DNA from: Burkholderiaceae bacterium
GTDB lineage: Bacteria > Pseudomonadota > Gammaproteobacteria > Burkholderiales > Burkholderiaceae_C
Assembly: GCA_913776825.1 (NCBI GenBank)
Contig: CAJYPV010000032.1
Coordinates: 1 to 64,000 of the forward strand
DNA length: 64,000 nt
Reading direction: 5' to 3'
Part shown: positions 58,700 to 64,000 of the stretch, piece after piece
Numbering within the stretch: the first letter of the stretch is position 1
How the letters are laid out: each line of letters starts with the position of its first letter
Notes under the pieces: model-generated
What the model saw: the letters and a program-made list of their open reading frames with translations, nothing else
Databases searched by the model: none
Told to the model about the DNA's origin: nothing
Position numbers and translations under genes: made by a program

Positions 58700-59565
58700 T
58701 GATCCAGCTGCCTGAGAACGTCGCCACTCGCATCGAATACAGCCGCACCTGGAATGGCGTGGAGGTGAATCGCCACGAGTCGCAGTGCACCGGCCGGGTG
58801 TCCTTCCGCCTGCTGCGCAATGAAGGTTTCGCGCGGGTGGGCGCGCTGCTGGATGAGCAGGGTCGGCACCACCTGGAGGCCCGCACCGCGCAAGCCATGC
58901 CCAACCCGCATGGCTACCGGCCGAAGGGCCTGTACCTCGCGCCGGCCGAGATGCCGCTCTGGGGCCATTCCGACCACTGCCGGTTCCTGAACTGCGCGGT
59001 GCTGAGCTTTCATCCGGCGAGCCTCGCGGAACGGCTCCAGATCGCCGGCGCGCCACGGGTGGCGGCGATTCCGCGATTGCGATTTTTCGACGAGCGACTC
59101 TGGACGCTCATCCGCTTGCTCACCGACGCGATTCCCGATGTCGACCCGGCCGCGCAGCTCTACGGCGATGCGCTGACGGCCGCGATCGCTGCGAAGTTGT
59201 TCGATCCGCCGCAAGCGCCCAAGGGCAGTGAACGACGGCTGTCTGCCCGGCAATTGCGCGATGCGATCAGCCTGCTCGAGGCGCGCTTGCCCGCCAAAGT
59301 GGAACTCGCCGAACTGGCGGCGCTGGCGGGCGTCTCCCAGGCGCATTACAGCCGCGCCTTCAAGGCCTCGACGGGCCTGGCGCCCTATCAATGGCAACTG
59401 AACGCCAGGATGACGCAGGCGAAGGACCGGTTGCTCAATTCCTCGGACTCGCTCACCGACATCGCCCACGCGACCGGCTTCGCAGACGCGGTGCACTTCG
59501 GCCGCACCTTCCGGAAGCTGGTGGGTGCGTCACCCGCCGCGTGGCGGGAAGACCGTCGCCGTTGA
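58699..59565 (+). CDS. AraC-family transcriptional regulator
   Basis: The 288-residue regulator has an unrelated-looking N-terminal sensing domain (~1-180) and two C-terminal helix-turn-helix motifs: VELAELAALAGVSQAHYSRAFKASTGLAPYQWQLNARM and SLTDIAHATGFADAVHFGRTFRKLVGASPAAWR. Its ATG shares a base with the AlgE-like stop (TGATG), so it is produced with the operon it probably regulates (a feedback arrangement). The inducer is presumably the transported compound. Confidence 0.9.
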   Translation: MIQLPENVATRIEYSRTWNGVEVNRHESQCTGRVSFRLLRNEGFARVGALLDEQGRHHLEARTAQAMPNPHGYRPKGLYLAPAEMPLWGHSDHCRFLNCAVLSFHPASLAERLQIAGAPRVAAIPRLRFFDERLWTLIRLLTDAIPDVDPAAQLYGDALTAAIAAKLFDPPQAPKGSERRLSARQLRDAISLLEARLPAKVELAELAALAGVSQAHYSRAFKASTGLAPYQWQLNARMTQAKDRLLNSSDSLTDIAHATGFADAVHFGRTFRKLVGASPAAWREDRRR

Positions 59566-59569
59566 GGTG

Positions 59570-60148
59570 TCAGGTCTTGCTCTCGCCGCGTCGGCGGCGC
59601 ACCGCCACACCCACCGCGCCCAGGCCCACGAGCATCAGCGCCATCGACGCCGGCTCCGGCACCACGGCGGCGGTGTAGGTGAAGTCGTCCATCACATAGA
59701 ACGAGTGCAGCGAGCTGGAGACCACGACGGTGTCGATCAGGCCTTTCCAGCCCGCGTCGAGGAAGGACGGGCTGTCCGACAGCGCCAGCGTGGTGGAGTG
59801 TCCGACCAACGTGCCGTCGCGGTACAGGTCGAAGCGCACGGTGGCGTCGCTGTAGCCGGCGAACCAGGCGCCTTCGAAGACGGTGGGCGTCTGGAAGCGG
59901 ATCGTGCTGGAGGCATCGGTGCTGCCCCAGCCCAGCGTCACGCGGCCCGCGCCGGAATGGGCGGTGTAGGGCGCCTGTTCGGTCGTCAGCGCGGCCCAGG
60001 CCGAGCCGGACCAGTCGAGCCCGCCGTAGGACGCCGGAATGGCCGCATAGTCGCCGCCGTCGACGATGTCATCGAAGGTCAGCACGGTGGCCGAGGCGAG
60101 GCTCGCGCCGCAGAGAAGCGCGGCCGCAGCCGCGAGTTGGCGAATCAT
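59570..60148 (-). CDS. PEP-CTERM sorting-domain protein
   Basis: The 192-residue exported protein has signal (IRQLAAAAALLCGASLASA), a beta-rich domain starting TVLTFDDIVDGGDYAAIPASYGGLDWSG, and a C-terminal tripartite sorting signal: VPEPASMALMLVGLGAVGVAVRRRR (PEP, hydrophobic helix, Arg cluster). Such proteins are processed by EpsH/exosortase in bacteria with an exopolysaccharide system. No exosortase gene is in the window. AGGAG precedes the ATG at 60148. It is convergent with the AraC gene, 4 bases apart. Confidence 0.88.
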   Translation of the reverse strand: MIRQLAAAAALLCGASLASATVLTFDDIVDGGDYAAIPASYGGLDWSGSAWAALTTEQAPYTAHSGAGRVTLGWGSTDASSTIRFQTPTVFEGAWFAGYSDATVRFDLYRDGTLVGHSTTLALSDSPSFLDAGWKGLIDTVVVSSSLHSFYVMDDFTYTAAVVPEPASMALMLVGLGAVGVAVRRRRGESKT

Positions 60149-60289
60149 GGGGAACTCCTCAAGAAGGTGTAGATGCAATGGCGCTGACCACGACCCTCGC
60201 GGCCAGCGCGGCAGACCCGCGCACGATCGGCGCGGATCCTCGATGGGGACGACACGCGCCAGCGCGGGCCGGCGCGCGTGGAGCGCCGC

Positions 60290-62542
60290 TCAGGCCGAGG
60301 TCTGGCCCAGCGCCGGGTCGCTGACCGTGGGGCGACCGGTCTCGACCCGTCCTGCGAAGCGCCGCAGGAATTCCGGATGGCCGGAGACGGTGACGCTGAA
60401 GTCGTACCAGTAGCCGTTGGCGGCCACGGGCACCCGCACGCTCAGCTCGGCGCGTGCCGCCAGGGAGTGGGTCGACGTGGTGGCGGCATAGGCGTTGGCG
60501 CGCAAGGTCACGGTGCAGGGCGCGGTGCCGGCGTTGACATAACGAAGCACCAGCTCGCCGGTGGCGCCATCGCAGCGCACCTGCACATCGGGTCGCGGCT
60601 GGCCGGCGGCGGCGGCGCGCCAGGCGCTGCCGGTGAAGTGGCGGTGATAGCCGTTGGGACCGAGCACCCACAGGTCGTAGCCGCCGCCGTTGGCCGGCAT
60701 CCAGACATCGGACAGTGACTTGCCGGGCTCCACCATGTAGCGGCGTGGGACGGCGCTCAGGTTGTTGCGGTCGTAGACATGAAACACCGCGGCCTGAAGG
60801 CCGGTGTTGCCGAAGGTCAGCGCCACTTGCGTCGCGGTCACGCTGGTGGCGCCGGGCTGCACCTCGCAGGTGGTCGACAGCTCATAGGGCAGCGGCCGCG
60901 ACGGCCGCGTGCCGATCGCCTGAACGGCCATGCGCGGCGTCGTCGGCGGGGCGATCTGCTGCAGGCGCTCTTGCTGCTTGCGCAGCGCGTCGGCCTGGGA
61001 TCGGTCGCGGCGTCCGGCCAGCGTGGGCAGGACCTCGTTGTTGGGCGTCGCGAAATTGAAGGCGCTGGTCAGGTCACCGCAAACCGCGCGACGGTACGGG
61101 CTGATGTTGGGCTCCGCCACGCCGAAACGAGCTTCCAGGAAGCGCAGCACCGAGGTGTGGTCGAACACCTGGGAGTTGACCCAGCCACCGCGGCTCCAGG
61201 GCGAGATCACATACATCGGCACGCGGGGACCGGGACCATAGACCCGGCCGTCCGGCTTGGGCTGCCGGCTGCTGCCGACCGGCTTCGGATGGGTGAAGTA
61301 TTCGGCGGCCAGGGCGTCGGCGGGCAGCGTCGTCTTGCCGGCATAACCGCCCTTGCCATCCGGCGAGGGCGCGGAGGGCGACGGCACATGGTCGAAGTAG
61401 CCGTCGTTCTCGTCGAAGTTGACGATCAGGACGGTCTTGCTCCAGACCTCCGGCACGGCGGTCAGGGCATCCAGCACTTCCTGCAGGAACCACGCGCCTT
61501 GCACCGGGCTCGACGGGCCGGGATGCTCGCAATAGATCGAGGGCGCATTCAGCCACGAGACCTGCGGCAGCCGGCCTTCGCGGATGTCGCGTCGGAAGGT
61601 GTCCAGGTACTCCTCCGGCTTGGTGCCGGGCAGGGTGTTGGCGATGCCCTTGTAGAGCGGGTTGCGGGCGTTGTCGGTGGCCTCGTTGTAGGCGTGATAG
61701 GGCAGCGCCTGTCCGGTGTTGGTGTAGGGCGAGCCGGGCGCGCCGCCACTCGACACCGGATAGCCGGATGCCAGGTTCGCGCGCTTGAACTGCTGGAACG
61801 CGCCGAGCATGTTGTCGCCCCATTCATCCGGCATGTTCTGGTAGCTGATCCAGCGCACGCCGGCCTCTTCCAGCCGCTCCGCATAGGTCTTCCAGGTGTA
61901 GCCGGTGGTCACGCCACTGGAGACGCCGTCGATCGCATCCCATTCGTTGGTGACGAAAGCGGTGCCGGTGGGCATCGCGCCGTTGGTGCCGGTCAGGAAG
62001 AACGAGCGGTTCGCGTCAGTGCCGGTGTGCATCGCGCAGTGGTAGGCGTCGCACACGGTGAAGGCATTGGCCAGCGCGAACTGGAACGGGATCTCGGCCT
62101 CCTTGAAGTAGCCCATCGAGATCGGGTTCTTGTAGCGCGGCCATTGGTCCATGCGACCGTGGTCCCAGGCCATCTGACTGTCGTTCCAGTCATGCGGCGT
62201 GCCGCTGGCGCGCTGGGCATTGCCGGCGTTGCCGTCCAGGTGGAACGGAAGGATCACCTGTCCGGCGGCGGTGCGTTGCTGCCAGACATTGCGGCCCTCG
62301 GGCAGCGGAATCGGGAAGCGGTCACCGAAGCCGCGCACGCCGGCCAGGGTGCCGAAGTAGTGGTCGAACGCGCGGTTCTCCTGCATGAGGATGACCACAT
62401 GCTGCACGTCCATCAGGGTGCCGGTCGCGTTGTAGGCCGGAATGGCCAGCGCACGTTGGATGGACGGCGGAAACGCGCCGAAGGCGGCGGCCGTGAAGCC
62501 GGCGGAGGCGCTCCCCCGCAGGAAACTGCGTCGTGTGGTCAT
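60290..62542 (-). CDS. Phospholipase C, phosphocholine-specific (Tat-exported)
   Basis: The 750-residue enzyme has a Tat leader TTRRSFLRGSASAGFTAAAFGAF and the phosphoesterase core VQHVVILMQENRAFDHYFGTLAGVRGFGDR (metal/Thr-Asn region), HAFT-like FTVCDAYHCAMHTGTDANR, WLNAPSIYCEHPGPSSPVQGAWFLQEVLDAL and VNFDENDGYFDHVPSP. Two C-terminal beta domains follow (~520-750), as in Pseudomonas PlcH/PlcN and Burkholderia homologues. It cleaves phosphocholine lipids to release phosphate sources. The good PHO box 91 bases upstream fits phosphate-starvation control. Confidence 0.92.
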   Translation of the reverse strand: MTTRRSFLRGSASAGFTAAAFGAFPPSIQRALAIPAYNATGTLMDVQHVVILMQENRAFDHYFGTLAGVRGFGDRFPIPLPEGRNVWQQRTAAGQVILPFHLDGNAGNAQRASGTPHDWNDSQMAWDHGRMDQWPRYKNPISMGYFKEAEIPFQFALANAFTVCDAYHCAMHTGTDANRSFFLTGTNGAMPTGTAFVTNEWDAIDGVSSGVTTGYTWKTYAERLEEAGVRWISYQNMPDEWGDNMLGAFQQFKRANLASGYPVSSGGAPGSPYTNTGQALPYHAYNEATDNARNPLYKGIANTLPGTKPEEYLDTFRRDIREGRLPQVSWLNAPSIYCEHPGPSSPVQGAWFLQEVLDALTAVPEVWSKTVLIVNFDENDGYFDHVPSPSAPSPDGKGGYAGKTTLPADALAAEYFTHPKPVGSSRQPKPDGRVYGPGPRVPMYVISPWSRGGWVNSQVFDHTSVLRFLEARFGVAEPNISPYRRAVCGDLTSAFNFATPNNEVLPTLAGRRDRSQADALRKQQERLQQIAPPTTPRMAVQAIGTRPSRPLPYELSTTCEVQPGATSVTATQVALTFGNTGLQAAVFHVYDRNNLSAVPRRYMVEPGKSLSDVWMPANGGGYDLWVLGPNGYHRHFTGSAWRAAAAGQPRPDVQVRCDGATGELVLRYVNAGTAPCTVTLRANAYAATTSTHSLAARAELSVRVPVAANGYWYDFSVTVSGHPEFLRRFAGRVETGRPTVSDPALGQTSA

Positions 62543-62632
62543 GGCGTCGGGCTGGAAGTGGAGGGCAGGCTCGCCGCGCCGGCACCACCTGGCGGCGGGC
62601 TTCGGGCGAGTCGCGCAGTCTCAGACGACGGT

Positions 62633-62650
62633 ATGACCGGGGCGTGACGA
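62633..62650 (-). promoter_or_regulatory. PHO box upstream of phospholipase C
   Basis: Read on the minus strand it is TCGTCAC, four bases, CGGTCAT: two PhoB half-sites (CTGTCAT type) 11 bases apart, with a weaker third (GTCTG) at the same period. It lies 91 bases before the start codon. PlcH/PlcN genes are classic Pho-regulon members. Confidence 0.65.
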
Positions 62651-62835
62651 ATTCCACACTCGACAGCGTGCAGCGCCCCGCGATGACGGTGGAGTTGTCA
62701 CCACTTGTTCCAGCCCATCGAGGCGATGGGGCCTCGAGATGCCGCCTGGCGACCATCAGGCAGGCGGCCGTGGCCGCACGTCGATGCCATCGCCGAAAGA
62801 TGCCCGGTGATGTGGATCCGGGCGGGAGCGCCTGA

Positions 62836-63573
62836 TCAGCGCGGCGCGACGTCGCCGTCTGCGCCGAGGCCGTCGCAGCTGGTCTCCTGGACCGCGCAGA
62901 TCCGGTTCACCCAGGCGCGGAATCGACCGGCGGGCAGGCCGGCGCGGGCCGACGCGTCCACCCTCACCGAGCCCCGGTCCATCGAGCGCAAGCGCTGGTC
63001 GGCGAACTCCACCTGCGCCCATTTGCCGGTGCAGTCGGTGAGGCGACCGGCTTCGACGAGGAGGTCGCTGTCGAAGGACTCGTTGTCGCCGATGCGCAGC
63101 ACCACGGGCGCCTGGAGGTCCGGCTGAGCGCGGCCCACTTCCGCCTGCGACTTCACCGTCAGCTTGCTGCCGCTGACCCAGCCTTCGCCGGCGTACATCG
63201 GGCGCGGGGGGCGCTCGGTCAGCATGTCGTTGTCGGTGGCGTTGCGGATCAGGAACCAGCCGCGACGTGCGCCGATGACCTCGACCTCCACACGCACGCC
63301 GTAGTTGTTGAACGTGGGTGAGACGAACGTGGGCGGAATTTTGCCGAGCACCTTGGCGGTAGGGCTGGGCGCCGCGCGGACATTCAGCCCGGCTGGATCG
63401 GTCTCGGCGACAAACGCGCCGAAATCGCAGGTGCGGGTGGCGGGCTCGGTGGCGACGGCGTTTGGGGCTTTGGGGGCGCTCTCGGCGGTGCCTGCGCAAC
63501 TGGCCAGTGGGGTGAGGCCGGTTGTCGTCAACAGCAACAGCACGAGGTGGCGGAGGCGGTGATCAGTAGCCAT
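62836..63573 (-). CDS. SH3-like domain lipoprotein (copy 1)
   Basis: The 245-residue exported lipoprotein has lipobox LASC (Cys26). A bacterial SH3 region follows (DPAGLNVRAAPSPTAKVLGKIPPTF). The C-terminal part (YAGEGWVSGSKLTVKSQAEVGRAQPDLQAPVVLRIGDNESFDSDLLVEAGRLTDCTGKWAQVEFAD, ending RFRAWVNRICAVQETSCDG) is shared with the next upstream gene. The conserved Cys pair near the C-terminus may form a disulfide. It is probably cell-wall associated, but the binding partner is unknown. The ATG at 63573 was chosen as it begins the signal. Confidence 0.8.
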   Translation of the reverse strand: MATDHRLRHLVLLLLTTTGLTPLASCAGTAESAPKAPNAVATEPATRTCDFGAFVAETDPAGLNVRAAPSPTAKVLGKIPPTFVSPTFNNYGVRVEVEVIGARRGWFLIRNATDNDMLTERPPRPMYAGEGWVSGSKLTVKSQAEVGRAQPDLQAPVVLRIGDNESFDSDLLVEAGRLTDCTGKWAQVEFADQRLRSMDRGSVRVDASARAGLPAGRFRAWVNRICAVQETSCDGLGADGDVAPR

Positions 63574-63650
63574 CGACGAGCACGTAGTGGAACGATGAGA
63601 TCCGGCCCATGGAGGACAGGAAGCGTGGGTGGATCGGCCTGGCGGCTTCG

Positions 63651-64000
63651 TCAGGGCGCGTCGAGTGACGACGGTCCATCGCATGAGGTTTCCTGGATGC
63701 CGCACATCCGGTCAAGCCAGGCACGGAAGCGACCCTTGGGCAGACCGGTGCGGGCGGACGGCGAGACCTGGAGAAGCGGTCGCAGGTCGGCAGGGAATCG
63801 CGCCTCTGCGTAATCCATGAGCACCCAGCCTCCTCGGCAGTCCACGGGGCGACCGGCATCGATCGCACCGTCACTGTCGAAGGTCGATTCATCCTTGAAT
63901 TTGACGGATGCCGGCGCGTCCTCGGAAGGACGCGTTCGCCCCGCCATGGCTTGCGATTTCACGACCAGCTTTCGCCCATGTACCCAGCCTTCGCCGGCGT
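63651..64000 (-). CDS. SH3-like domain lipoprotein (copy 2, C-terminal part; truncated by window edge)
   Basis: The frame stays open to the window end. It reads YAGEGWVHGRKLVVKSQAMAGRT near the edge and ends RFRAWLDRMCGIQETSCDGPSSLDAP, aligning along its length with copy 1 (YAGEGWVSGSKLTVKSQ and RFRAWVNRICAVQETSCDG). This is a tandem duplication with clear divergence, 77 bases upstream of copy 1 in the same direction. The N-terminus lies outside the window. Confidence 0.8.
   Translation of the reverse strand, partial: AGEGWVHGRKLVVKSQAMAGRTRPSEDAPASVKFKDESTFDSDGAIDAGRPVDCRGGWVLMDYAEARFPADLRPLLQVSPSARTGLPKGRFRAWLDRMCGIQETSCDGPSSLDAP

Noticed and set aside
60779-62647. 622-codon frame antisense to the phospholipase C gene
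   Set aside because: Shadow frame; the minus strand encodes Tat leader and phosphoesterase motifs.

Overview
The window is uniformly GC-rich, with short intergenic gaps and many 1-4 base start/stop overlaps. Gene content suggests a free-living or plant/soil-associated beta-proteobacterium of the Burkholderiales, most like the Roseateles/Mitsuaria/Pelomonas group. The indicators are an H-NS-type nucleoid protein, DUF2242 and DUF4124 proteins, a PEP-CTERM protein, BON lipoproteins, a secreted GH16 beta-glucanase and a Tat-exported phospholipase C. This placement is inferred from protein style, not from a marker gene. The first ~1.8 kb looks different (Pseudomonas-like) and joins the rest inside an ATPase gene, so it is either a recombination scar or an assembly chimera.

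Region 1 (1-17.4 kb) is mostly sulfur acquisition and conversion: a sulfate transporter (sbp-cysT-cysW plus a hybrid ATPase), a TauD-type dioxygenase with an aliphatic-sulfonate-type ABC transporter, an amino-acid-type ABC transporter without its own ATPase, and cystathionine beta-synthase/gamma-lyase for reverse transsulfuration. A GAF/receiver pair and a glycosyltransferase-like gene sit among them.

Region 2 (17.4-32.8 kb) is housekeeping and envelope stress: an NhaR-like LysR regulator, a YccA/BI-1 membrane protein, a Gfo/Idh/MocA oxidoreductase, an M3 peptidase, a DUF2242 lipoprotein, and a CHASE3 kinase/NarL-type regulator pair flanked by two BON lipoproteins. A phytase-like esterase lipoprotein and a universal stress protein follow.

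Region 3 (32.9-40.2 kb) is the most unusual part. Two long paralogous proteins flank an M13 peptidase. Each has a Ser/Pro-rich disordered architecture, a protein-tyrosine-phosphatase-like domain whose P-loop keeps Cys but has lost Arg, SH3-ligand-like PPLPPRP or PALPPRG motifs, and a recurring Y-x-x-V-P-S-R motif. In the second paralog that motif is a 16-residue tandem repeat containing YQNV, an SH2-ligand-like sequence. Both genes share an upstream element resembling an HrpL/ECF hrp box (GGAAC-N15/16-CGAC). I infer a pair of candidate secreted effectors that mimic eukaryotic phosphotyrosine signalling. No secretion apparatus or chaperone gene is in the window.

Region 4 (40.3-53.2 kb) has H-NS, an orphan FCD-like protein beside a GntR regulator, a UvrD-like helicase with a variant Walker A, a repeat- and hairpin-rich intergenic stretch, a secreted GH16/CBM56-like beta-1,3-glucanase with two LacI-family-type operators, an OmpR-type two-component system with a lipoprotein hydrolase, a LysR regulator and an immunity-like orphan.

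Region 5 (53.6-64 kb) has a catabolic-looking cluster (oxidoreductase, YtcJ-type periplasmic amidohydrolase, NTF2-like protein, AlgE-like outer-membrane channel, AraC regulator), a PEP-CTERM protein, a phosphocholine-type phospholipase C behind a good PHO box, and two tandem SH3-like lipoprotein genes, the second cut by the window edge. I saw no rRNA, tRNA, CRISPR array, insertion sequence or prophage module.
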